The position numbers and the translations under genes are program-made. Below, piece after piece: positions 1 through 7,212 of a stretch of DNA of 9,125 nt. Source of the stretch: Desulfobulbus sp. GTDB taxonomy: Bacteria; Desulfobacterota; Desulfobulbia; Desulfobulbales; Desulfobulbaceae. The stretch covers positions 1 through 9,125 of the forward strand of contig DRKH01000271.1 in assembly GCA_011051825.1 (NCBI GenBank), in the 5' to 3' direction. The stretch's first letter is position 1; every line of letters starts with the position of its first letter. The notes beneath the pieces were generated by a model. The model saw only the letters and a list, made by a program, of their open reading frames with translations, had not been told where the DNA came from and did no database searches.

Positions 1-1312
1 CAAGTATATCATCAAGTTGTTGCAACAAAATAGAGCCATTGCGGTGAATAACCTCCAGGTACTTTTCCTGAGAAGCGGTCAAGGGACCAGCCTTTCGCTC
101 TCTCAGTAAAACCGTCAGGCCAAGCAGGGCATTAAGAGGAGTCCGCAGCTCATGGGACATGTTGGCCAAAAAAACGGACTTCATCCGGTTGGCCTCCTCG
201 GCTTCAGCAGTTTTCAATTCCAGATCATCTCGCTGGGCTTCAATTTCCTCGGCCTGACTCTGGATTTCTTCACTCTGGGCGATAAGTTCTTCGCTCTGGG
301 CCTGTAATTCATCATTCTGTGCCTCAAGCACTTGCCGCTTCTGTTCAAGCTGGGCGGCAAATGCTTCACTTTGCTTCAGGGCCAGCGCCTTTTCCAGGGC
401 CAGTCCCAGTTCATGGGATACATTGGCCAGAAATGATTTCAGAGGTTCCAGAGATTCAAAGGCACCCAGTTCCAGTACCGCCAGAAGCTTTGCTCCGGCA
501 TGCACTGCCAGACAGGCGAGGAATTCCGGTTTCGCCTCGCCGCTGCCGGAAGAATAGTGAAAGTAGCCCGGCGGTACATAATCAATATAGCGGTCCCGGC
601 CATCAATAATCAGTTGTCCTGGAAGTCCTTGCTTTAAATTCACTTCTTTCGGTTTTCGATCCAGGGCATGAGAGGCCAGCGGCAAAAACATCTCCTCCTT
701 TTCATCCACCAGGTAGACCACCCCGAGCACCGCCGGTGTATGCTGACAGAGCAGCTCCAGACTTCGGGACGCCAGTAGCTCAAGGCTGGATTCACGGTTC
801 AGTGCTCGGGCAACTTCGGCATGGGCGGCCAGCAGGCGTTTACTTTTGCGCAATACATCATTTTTCCTTCGAAGCTCACGGGAAAGGGCCATCACATCAT
901 TTTCATCGACGGTGATCTCTATCATGCCGATCACCACTCCCTGCTCATCTCGCAGAGGTACTGCCAGAACCCGTCCGGAGAAAGTTCGTCCCTGCCAGGT
1001 TTCCCGTCGACAGTGAATCTCCACGCTGTCGGCTCCGGCCATAATCTGTTGCAAAGGGCATTGCTCCGTACCACAGAGTTCCAGGGCACGGATAACCTCA
1101 TAACAACGTTTATTATCTTTTTCGGAGAACAGGTACTCCGTTAACCGGTTCATGGCCGGATTCTGATCCAGGATACGGAAGTTACGGTCGACTATCCGGG
1201 TGGGGTTGGGGCCGTGAGCATAAGACTGCTGTAATACATTCCTGCGCAGGGTACCCTGAGAATTATAAATAGAAAATGACGAACCCACGTTCTTTTCTTG
1301 AGTCATGGACAT
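1..1312 (-). CDS. PAS-GAF sensor histidine kinase, N-terminal 437 residues (runs off left edge)
   Basis: I translated this frame directly. It is open from an ATG at 1312 to the window edge and gives at least 437 residues. In order it shows a PAS-like domain (about 30-140; VDRNFRILDQNPAMNRL) with cysteines C70, C80 and C85, a GAF-like domain (about 155-312), a charged coiled coil (about 313-377) and the start of a HisKA domain with the H-box FLANMSHELRTPLNA, phospho-acceptor H387. The ATPase domain and any receiver must lie outside the window. No transmembrane segment is visible, so it is probably a soluble sensor kinase that autophosphorylates on H387. A second in-frame ATG at 1306 is an equally possible start; neither has a clear Shine-Dalgarno sequence. 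An upstream stop in frame near 1360 limits extension. A terminator-like hairpin separates it from the cheR-like gene, so it is probably its own transcription unit. Family is sure; ligand and partner are unknown. Confidence 0.93.
   Translation of the reverse strand, partial: MSMTQEKNVGSSFSIYNSQGTLRRNVLQQSYAHGPNPTRIVDRNFRILDQNPAMNRLTEYLFSEKDNKRCYEVIRALELCGTEQCPLQQIMAGADSVEIHCRRETWQGRTFSGRVLAVPLRDEQGVVIGMIEITVDENDVMALSRELRRKNDVLRKSKRLLAAHAEVARALNRESSLELLASRSLELLCQHTPAVLGVVYLVDEKEEMFLPLASHALDRKPKEVNLKQGLPGQLIIDGRDRYIDYVPPGYFHYSSGSGEAKPEFLACLAVHAGAKLLAVLELGAFESLEPLKSFLANVSHELGLALEKALALKQSEAFAAQLEQKRQVLEAQNDELQAQSEELIAQSEEIQSQAEEIEAQRDDLELKTAEAEEANRMKSVFLANMSHELRTPLNALLGLTVLLRERKAGPLTASQEKYLEVIHRNGSILLQQLDDIL
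218..322 (-). repeat. Five tandem heptads in the kinase coiled coil
   Basis: Residues 331-365 of the left-edge kinase are five consecutive seven-residue units: AQNDELQ, AQSEELI, AQSEEIQ, SQAEEIE, AQRDDLE. At DNA level this is an imperfect 21-base tandem repeat. It lies in the helical linker between the GAF domain and the H-box, the usual place of a signalling helix. Such 21-base units could vary in number between strains; this is inference. Confidence 0.75.
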
Positions 1313-1339
1313 GTTTTTGTTGTTTAGATCAAGATGTGA

Positions 1340-1362
1340 CCTGACCGATTTTCTTTGTCAGG
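1340..1362. repeat. Inverted repeat upstream of the left-edge kinase
   Basis: CCTGAC (1340-1345) and GTCAGG (1357-1362) are perfect 6-base arms around an 11-base spacer, about 27 bases upstream of the kinase ATG at 1312. It could be an operator or a leader hairpin of that gene. Six-base arms can occur by chance, and no convincing -35/-10 pair was found beside it. Confidence 0.35.
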
Positions 1363-1376
1363 CTCAAGTCGACGCG

Positions 1377-1403
1377 AAAAAAGCGCCAAGACCTTTGCGG
1401 CGC
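1377..1403 (-). terminator. Putative intrinsic terminator after the cheR-like gene
   Basis: Read on the minus strand, GCGCC (1403-1399) pairs with GGCGC (1387-1383), with a further possible G-U pair inside, and is followed directly by six T (1382-1377). It begins about 25 bases after the CheR stop codon. The stem is short but GC-rich and the T run is in the right place, so it is a plausible rho-independent end for the upstream operon. Confidence 0.55.
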
Positions 1404-1428
1404 ACGCCCCAGAGGAAATCATCAGAAT

Positions 1429-2286
1429 TCAGCCCTTTTTCCGGTATACCTTAAGACTACGATCCACTGACACGTAGCCATTGTTGAGTTCCGCCGGCAG
1501 ACTTTCAGCCTTTCCCAGAACAAGACAACCACCGGGCCGGAGACAATGATGCAGCCGCTGCAGAATTTCTATTTTTAGGGATAATTGGCAATATATTAAC
1601 ATATTTCTGCATAAAATCAGATCATATTCAGCAAAAATTGAACCCGGAGGAGCCAGGGTCGGGGCAGAGCTCAGGTCAAAAACGGCAAAGGAGCAGAGAG
1701 AGCGCAAGGCTGGAGCTACCTGCATACTGTCAAGCACCAGGGAAGCCGGTTGCAGAAAATACCGCCGCTGAAACGATTCAGGCACCCCAGCCATCATCTG
1801 GAGACTGAACCGTCCCCGGCGGGCCAGGCTGATGGATTTACGATCGACATCCGTACCCAGCAAAGTTATGCCCCAGGGCTCATCTTCCATGGGTTGCTTT
1901 CTCAACTCTTCCGCCACCAGCATGGCCAGGGAGTAAAGTTCCTCTCCGCCGGCACAGGCGCTGCTCCAGCAGCGCAGAGAATGGAGCCGCCGCTGCCGTT
2001 TCAGGGCAAAAAGATCCGGGAGTATCTGCTGTGCAAGCAGATCAAAAACCGGTTGGTCACGAAAAAAATCCGTGACCTTTATCACCAGGGTCGAAACCAG
2101 AGCCCTGCGCTCCTGGGGCTCTTCCATCAACTGCTGCAAGTACTCCTCCATATTCCCGGAACGGGTCTCAATCATTCGTCGCTGAATACGCCGGGTCATT
2201 GAATTGGGATTATAGCGGCTGAAATCACAGCCACTCCAATTACTCACCAGAATGAGGATGTTTTGCAGTGGTGTCAATGAATCCAT
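1429..2286 (-). CDS. cheR: CheR-type chemoreceptor glutamate O-methyltransferase
   Basis: The 285-residue protein is predicted to transfer methyl groups from S-adenosylmethionine to glutamates of chemoreceptor-type proteins in the cytoplasm. Visible CheR features in order: an Arg-rich N-terminal helix (RRIQRRM, 32-38), VTDFFRD (71-77), the SAM-binding loop SSACAGGEELYSLAM (108-122), GTDVDRKSISLARRG (144-158), a beta-subdomain region ending near RRYF, DLILCRNMLIYC (222-233) and LRPGGCLVLGKAES (249-262). The family loop is usually STGEEPYS; here it is AGGEELYS. I chose the ATG at 2286 because it gives the normal spacing to the N-terminal Arg cluster and lies just after the CheD-HDOD stop. The frame also has ATGs at 2322 and 2337 that would overlap that gene. 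None has a strong ribosome binding site. No C-terminal TPR or PAS extension is present. No CheB, CheA, CheW or receptor is encoded in the window, so the substrate is unknown. Confidence 0.92.
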   Translation of the reverse strand: MDSLTPLQNILILVSNWSGCDFSRYNPNSMTRRIQRRMIETRSGNMEEYLQQLMEEPQERRALVSTLVIKVTDFFRDQPVFDLLAQQILPDLFALKRQRRLHSLRCWSSACAGGEELYSLAMLVAEELRKQPMEDEPWGITLLGTDVDRKSISLARRGRFSLQMMAGVPESFQRRYFLQPASLVLDSMQVAPALRSLCSFAVFDLSSAPTLAPPGSIFAEYDLILCRNMLIYCQLSLKIEILQRLHHCLRPGGCLVLGKAESLPAELNNGYVSVDRSLKVYRKKG

Positions 2287-2293
2287 GCATGTT

Positions 2294-3622
2294 TTAACAG
2301 GAACTGATCGGAGGCAACTCATCAAGAATCTCTTCAACAGTTACGGAATCAAGACCCAGGTCGGCCAAAGCCTGTCCATAAAGTGGATTGGCCATGGTTG
2401 TTGCCGACATGCCGGCTCCCAAGATATTACAGAGATAATCCGCAAAATGGACCACTGGCACCAGAGGAGAAACCACCGATTTGGGTGGTGGATGATGGTG
2501 ATGGGCAATGACCTGGGTCAGTTCAGGGTTCAGGCCCCATTCTGCAGCCAGCAACCCACCGACAATACCGTGGTCAGTATGCAGAATTTTCTGTTCAGCC
2601 TCATTAAACGAAATCCGTCCAAGCTGCACCAGAGTCATTATTTCCTGAAAACGATTCCGGGCACATTGTTCCAGCACCACTTTTCCGATATCATGCAGCA
2701 AACCGGCAACATAGGCCTCCTCGGGATCCCCCTGTTTACTCCGTTGACTGATATATTCAGCCAGCCGACCACAACAGATCGCATGGGAGAACAGGACTCC
2801 TTCTTCAATGGAATAGGCAGAAAGCTTGCGGGACAGGAAGCTATGCATGCAGCTCTGCAGTATCAGACGTCGAAACCGGGCCAGACCGAGCAAGGCCAGG
2901 GCCTGTGAAATTCGACTGATTCTGTTGGGCAAGCTGTACCAGGCCGAGTTAATCAACCGTAACACCGTGGCAGTGAGTACCTGATCCTGCAGCACCTGCC
3001 TTTCAATCTGGGCAAAGGAACTGTCTAAATCCCCGGCCAGCCGCATGGCCTCCAGAGCCGGTTTGGAAATCGGTTTGACGGCATCTATGGCCTGCCGAAG
3101 TTCACGGTGGCGTAACGGAGTCGGTGCAACGCTGGAATCCGAAGAGGATACCTCCTGTTTTGAAAGCGAACTCCTGATGGAAACCGTACCATCGGCAACC
3201 TGCATCCGCATGTTACGTCCCACATGGCCCCCGGTGTCCTCTTGTGTTATCGGGATGCCGAATTGAGTCATAATCTCGCGAACGGCCAGTACGTTACGTT
3301 GTCCGATCCGAAAATCAACACTTCCCCGGGCCGAACGGATATGTGCTCCACCGGCGACCACCGCCACCATGTTATGGAGCACGGCCCCTGCCTCCTGCAT
3401 GCTTTTAACAAGACAGGGCACCCCCTTGTCCACGTAGGCGCAGGGTCGTTCCTGTTCCCGGGACGAACTCCCATGCGGCAGGAGGAAATGACCCATGCCG
3501 CCAATAGCGGCAACCCGGTCATAGAGGGTAACTCCTGCGCATGAACCGAGAAAGGTCTCTAAGACCAACTCGGGCTCGGTGCCGACAACACATTCACCAA
3601 CAGTGATAATCTTCCGTTTCAT
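2294..3622 (-). CDS. CheD-HDOD fusion protein
   Basis: The 442-residue protein joins two recognisable parts. Residues about 1-155 are CheD, the chemoreceptor glutamine deamidase: LGSC with catalytic Cys28, GGMGHFLLP with His45, a GGA motif (91-93), GQRNVLAVREIM and EDTGGHVGRN (128-137). Thr23 is the nearest candidate for the third catalytic residue but is one position closer to the Cys than in Thermotoga CheD. A Ser-rich linker (about 150-170) leads to an HDOD domain (about 170-400), shown by LRLINSAWYSLPNRISRI, ALALLGLARFRRLI, GLLHDIGKVVLE, WGLNPELTQVIAHHHHPP and HFADYL. CheD alone is normally about 155-200 residues, so this is a true fusion, with no stop or frame change between parts. The ATG overlaps the stop of the upstream kinase (ATGA) and has a GGAGGG ribosome site. 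Deamidation activity is inferred from conserved residues; the HDOD role is unknown. Confidence 0.93.
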   Translation of the reverse strand: MKRKIITVGECVVGTEPELVLETFLGSCAGVTLYDRVAAIGGMGHFLLPHGSSSREQERPCAYVDKGVPCLVKSMQEAGAVLHNMVAVVAGGAHIRSARGSVDFRIGQRNVLAVREIMTQFGIPITQEDTGGHVGRNMRMQVADGTVSIRSSLSKQEVSSSDSSVAPTPLRHRELRQAIDAVKPISKPALEAMRLAGDLDSSFAQIERQVLQDQVLTATVLRLINSAWYSLPNRISRISQALALLGLARFRRLILQSCMHSFLSRKLSAYSIEEGVLFSHAICCGRLAEYISQRSKQGDPEEAYVAGLLHDIGKVVLEQCARNRFQEIMTLVQLGRISFNEAEQKILHTDHGIVGGLLAAEWGLNPELTQVIAHHHHPPPKSVVSPLVPVVHFADYLCNILGAGMSATTMANPLYGQALADLGLDSVTVEEILDELPPISSC

Positions 3623-4887
3623 CCGGCAGCGCCCTCCAGCTCAATCCAGAAACAACTTCCCATGCCCTGGGTCGAATCAACCCCGCACCGACCTCCCATC
3701 TTTTCCATGCTCCGCTGAACAATGGCTAGGCCCATACCTGTACCCGGGTAGGACTCAATCCCGTGGAGCCGTGTAAACACATAAAAAATCTTCTTCTTTT
3801 CCTCCGGGGCAATGCCGATACCGTTGTCTTTGATCCAGAGTCTGACCAGATTTCCACGCCATTCATAGCTGATTTGAATTTCAGGGATCGAGCCGGGATG
3901 AATGAATTTCAGGCTGTTGGTGAGCAGGTTTTCCAGGACCTGGCCAAGAATAATATTACAACCACGCACCATAGGTAAATGTTTATCATAATGGATCACA
4001 GCGTTGCAGGCCTTTATCTCCTGTTCCAGATTGGCCAACACATTTTCCAGGCCCGTCTGCAGGCGAATGGGTTTAAGACGAATCTCGCTACTGCTCAGTC
4101 GGCTGTACACCAAAAGTTGATCAATCAACTGATCCATTCGCCAGGCCGCCTGTTTCACCCGTTCCAGGTACTGGCTGCCCCGGTCGTCAAGGAGCTGACT
4201 ATACTCTTCCAGCAGCAGACGGGAAAAGCCATGAATACTCCTCAACGGTGCCCGCAGGTCATGGGACACGGTGGCTGTGAATAACTCCAGGTCCTGGTTC
4301 AGCTCATAGAGACGATCGGTTCGTTTCTCCACCTCCTGTTCCAGATGATCCCGCAACTGTTCTAATTCACGTTCATTCTCCTTACGTACCCTGATATCTC
4401 TGGCACTGGATATAACATAGCACCGGCCATCCATATTGAAACAGCTGTAACTGATTTCCACCGGGATAACTCTGCCCTCTCTGGTCACATGTTCCCAGTC
4501 AAAGATGAACCGTTTTTTTCCGACAATATCACTGATAAACTTCGGCATGGTGGCCAGCCGCCTATCAGTTGTGATATCCATGGGACGCAGCGAAAGCAGT
4601 TCTTTTCGACTGTAGCCCAGCTGTTCACAGGCCAGATCACTGACCTCCAGAAAGGGACCGGGAATACCTGTCGATGAGATCCGATACATGAAGATGGAAT
4701 CATTAACGCTTTGAAATAGGATCTGATACTTGAATGCATTTGCCCGCAGTTGCGCCTCAGCGGCCCGGCTCTCGGCAAGAGCATGTCTCAGACAGTACTG
4801 TATAATCGATAGCAGGACAATACCACCGGCCAGGACCATGGTTAGCAGCCACCACTTCCATGAACCGGACAGCAGGACCGGATTCAC
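3619..4887 (-). CDS. Membrane-anchored PAS sensor histidine kinase
   Basis: The 422-residue kinase has one N-terminal hydrophobic segment (about 11-31, WWLLTMVLAGGIVLLSIIQY) with no clear periplasmic sensor, then a PAS domain with PAC segment (about 50-170), a coiled coil (about 168-200), HisKA with SHDLRAPLRSIHGF (phospho-acceptor H209) and an ATPase domain with N-box ENLLTNSLKF, G1 DNGIGI (354-359) and G2 GTGMGLAI (382-389). The SHDLRAPLR form is typical of kinases related to phytochrome-type enzymes. It should autophosphorylate and pass phosphate to a receiver; it has none of its own. The start is a GTG at 4887 that overlaps the stop of the upstream hybrid kinase (GTGA), so translation is probably coupled; no strong ribosome site is seen. 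The nearest receivers are the two on the upstream protein, possible partners by context only. Confidence 0.94.
   Translation of the reverse strand: MNPVLLSGSWKWWLLTMVLAGGIVLLSIIQYCLRHALAESRAAEAQLRANAFKYQILFQSVNDSIFMYRISSTGIPGPFLEVSDLACEQLGYSRKELLSLRPMDITTDRRLATMPKFISDIVGKKRFIFDWEHVTREGRVIPVEISYSCFNMDGRCYVISSARDIRVRKENERELEQLRDHLEQEVEKRTDRLYELNQDLELFTATVSHDLRAPLRSIHGFSRLLLEEYSQLLDDRGSQYLERVKQAAWRMDQLIDQLLVYSRLSSSEIRLKPIRLQTGLENVLANLEQEIKACNAVIHYDKHLPMVRGCNIILGQVLENLLTNSLKFIHPGSIPEIQISYEWRGNLVRLWIKDNGIGIAPEEKKKIFYVFTRLHGIESYPGTGMGLAIVQRSMEKMGGRCGVDSTQGMGSCFWIELEGAAG
3632..3637 (-). promoter_or_regulatory. Ribosome binding site of the CheD-HDOD gene
   Basis: GGAGGG on the minus strand lies 9 bases before the ATG at 3622, inside the end of the upstream kinase gene. 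It is the clearest Shine-Dalgarno sequence in the operon and fixes this start, despite the 4-base overlap with the kinase stop. Confidence 0.7.
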
Positions 4888-7178
4888 GAGTTTCGGAGCA
4901 GGGCCTGCAGAGATTGCTGCAGATCCTGCAATTCAAAGGGTTTACAGATAACTCCACTGAACCCGTACTCCTGATAATCAGCCAATACCGGGTCATTAGC
5001 ATAGCCACTTGACACCAGGGCCTTGACTCCGGGATCAATCTGCTGCAGCCGGGCAATGGTTTCCACCCCTCCCATTCCGCCAGGAATGGTTAAATCCATG
5101 ACTACGGCCTGAAACGGGGTGTTGGTTGTTAACGCCTCCTGGTACAAGGCAATGGCTTGTTCCCCATCAGGGACGGCTTCAACGGTAAAGCCAAGAATCG
5201 TTAACATGGAGGAAACCATGGTACGAATCATCTCTTCGTCATCCATAACCAGGATCCGCCCCTGCCCCCTGAAATTTTTGTTTTCCTGCTTTTCCATCCT
5301 TTCGGGCCGTCTGCCTGAAGCCGGAAGGTACAGAGTAAAAATCGTCCCCTGGTCCGGAGTGGAGCAGACCGAAATATGGCCACCGTGTTTTCTGGTAATG
5401 GAAAAACAGGAGGCCAGGCCTAAACCGGTACCTCTTTTCTTGGTGGTAAAATAAGGATCAAAAATCCGTCCCAGATACTGCTGAGGGATACCGGTCCCCT
5501 TGTCCTCCACGTCAATCCTGACGTAACGGCCCGGTTCAAGGGGAAGCGCGGTGGTCCGGTCCACGTGACAGTTTCCAGCCCTGATGGTGATAATTCCGCC
5601 ATGCGGCAAGGCCTGGGCGCCGTTGAGCACCAGATTATTGATAACCTGAGAGATCTGGCCAGCATCCACTTCCACCGGCCACAGGTCAACAGGGAGAAAA
5701 AAACAAGCCGTCGAGGACGAACCACTGAGGGCAAAAGCTGCAGAGTCCTCAATAATGGACTGGATCATGGCGCTTTTCTTCACCGGGGCTCCCCCCCTGG
5801 CAAAGGTCAACAACTGTCGGGTGAGGTCCCTTGACCGCATGGCGGCCTTTTCCGCCGCCAGGAAACAGTCCGTCTTTTCCTGATCATGGTCCGCCTGCAG
5901 GCCCATAGAGATATTGCCAAGAATCACAGCAAGTAAATTGTTGAAATCATGGGCAATACCACCAGCCAACACTCCCAGAGCATCCAGCTTCCTGGCATTG
6001 AGCAGTTCCCCTTCCATCTTGGTCCGTTCGGTGACATCGCGAGACGATTCGATAATGCCGCGCAACCGGTTATGCTCATCCAGAAGGGGGGAAGCAATGA
6101 TTTCAATATCACGGCGCTCCCCATCCTTGCGACGATGTTTATGCAGGGTCCGAACCGGCTGCATGGTTTTTCGCACCTCCTGTAACGGACAGGGATGCCT
6201 GCTGGTGTCACAGGGCCTGGTCCGGTTATGGGAGACCTGGTAACAGTACAGGGAAGATATCGGGGAATCGCTATCCGGGATATACTCCTTCCGCGCGTAA
6301 TGGTTCATCAGTTTAATCCGGTAATCCAGGTTAATAACCAATATGGGCTCGGGAACTCCGTCAATGGTTCTCTGCAGCAGCTCATGGGCCTCACGACGAC
6401 TCTCCTCCTCCAGTTTTCGCATGGTAATATCTTCCTTGAGGGCCAGATAGTGCTGCACATTTCCGCGATCATCGGTTATGACCGAGATGGAGGCCTTCTC
6501 CCAGTACAGCTCACCATTTTTTCGGCGATTACAAAATTCGCCCCGCCAGGTTTTCCCACGGAGTATCCGACGCCATAATCGTTCATATTCCTGAGACGAA
6601 GTCTGACCGGATTTGAGCAGGCTTGTTTTTTCCCCAAGGACTTCCTCCATACGATAGCCGGTAATTTCGGTAAAGCGCGGATTGACATATTCGATCCTGG
6701 CCCGGGGATCAGTGATCACCACCATAACCGGACTCTGTTCAATAGCCGAAGACAGCACTTTGATAGAGTCATTTGCCTGCCGAAGCCTGTTATCATGCTC
6801 TTTCCGAATCAGAGCGGAGCGTACCGCCGCCGACAGTCTGGCAAAATGATGCGGCGACTTGATCACATAGTCATCCAGGCCGTTTTTCATGGCCTCTACC
6901 GCCACTTCCTGACTGCCGGTTCCGGTAAACATGATTATCGGACAATGGGGGCGCAACCCCCTGACCCTGTGCAGAATCCGCAATCCATCCGTCCAACCCA
7001 GTTGAAAATCGGTTATTACAAACTGAAAACTCGCCTTTTTCAGGGCATTAGCGAACGTCTTCTCATCAATAACCTGTTCCACGTCCAGCAGGGGAAATTC
7101 CTTTTCCAGGGCTCGGATTACCAGCAGCCTGTCATCGGGATTATCATCAATAAGAAGAATATGCAGTTTGTTTTTCAT
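4884..7178 (-). CDS. Hybrid histidine kinase REC-PAS-PAS-HisKA-HATPase-REC
   Basis: Counted from the ATG at 7178 the protein has 764 residues. An N-terminal receiver (about 3-125) has D11/D12, phospho-acceptor D57, T85 and K107. PAS1 (about 138-255) has a PAC ending in LKEDITMRK. PAS2 (about 265-388) carries cysteines C312, C323 and C330. The kinase core has NtrB-like GGIAHDFNNLLAVI with H410, N-box NNLVLNGAQAL, G1 EDKGTGIP and G2 RGTGLGLA. A C-terminal receiver (about 640-760) has D646/D647, phospho-acceptor D695, S723/S724 and K746. No membrane segment is seen, so it is probably cytoplasmic. The frame extends to a TTG at 7241 with a GGGGA sequence just upstream, giving 785 residues; I prefer the ATG because it starts exactly at the receiver fold, but it lacks a ribosome site. 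The stop overlaps the next kinase start (GTGA). A phosphorelay among the linked kinases is inferred. Confidence 0.94.
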   Translation of the reverse strand: MKNKLHILLIDDNPDDRLLVIRALEKEFPLLDVEQVIDEKTFANALKKASFQFVITDFQLGWTDGLRILHRVRGLRPHCPIIMFTGTGSQEVAVEAMKNGLDDYVIKSPHHFARLSAAVRSALIRKEHDNRLRQANDSIKVLSSAIEQSPVMVVITDPRARIEYVNPRFTEITGYRMEEVLGEKTSLLKSGQTSSQEYERLWRRILRGKTWRGEFCNRRKNGELYWEKASISVITDDRGNVQHYLALKEDITMRKLEEESRREAHELLQRTIDGVPEPILVINLDYRIKLMNHYARKEYIPDSDSPISSLYCYQVSHNRTRPCDTSRHPCPLQEVRKTMQPVRTLHKHRRKDGERRDIEIIASPLLDEHNRLRGIIESSRDVTERTKMEGELLNARKLDALGVLAGGIAHDFNNLLAVILGNISMGLQADHDQEKTDCFLAAEKAAMRSRDLTRQLLTFARGGAPVKKSAMIQSIIEDSAAFALSGSSSTACFFLPVDLWPVEVDAGQISQVINNLVLNGAQALPHGGIITIRAGNCHVDRTTALPLEPGRYVRIDVEDKGTGIPQQYLGRIFDPYFTTKKRGTGLGLASCFSITRKHGGHISVCSTPDQGTIFTLYLPASGRRPERMEKQENKNFRGQGRILVMDDEEMIRTMVSSMLTILGFTVEAVPDGEQAIALYQEALTTNTPFQAVVMDLTIPGGMGGVETIARLQQIDPGVKALVSSGYANDPVLADYQEYGFSGVICKPFELQDLQQSLQALLRNS

Positions 7179-7194
7179 GGTGCAGTATACCGAG

Positions 7195-7212
7195 ACTGTT
7201 TGGTCAAACTGT
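7195..7212. repeat. 18-base palindrome before the hybrid kinase ATG
   Basis: ACTGTTTGGTCAAACTGT is symmetrical about its centre with seven of eight base pairs matching. It lies 16 bases upstream of the ATG at 7178. If that ATG is the true start, this is a good operator or leader-hairpin candidate in the 90-base gap after the LuxR gene. If the TTG at 7241 is used, it lies inside the coding region. The outer GAGAC and GTCTC (7192-7196, 7214-7218) are also complementary but off-centre. Confidence 0.45.

Noticed and set aside
2252..2908. A 218-codon open frame on the plus strand opposite the CheD-HDOD and CheR genes
   Set aside because: It lies wholly opposite clear coding sequence, has no family resemblance and no ribosome site. 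It is a shadow of the minus-strand genes, as are the other long plus-strand frames at 319-609, 821-1144, 1750-2202, 6195-6578, 6795-7277 and 8145-8495.
7186..7191. TATACT as a -10 box for the hybrid kinase
   Set aside because: No -35 hexamer lies at 16-18 bases, and the transcript would start almost on the ATG.
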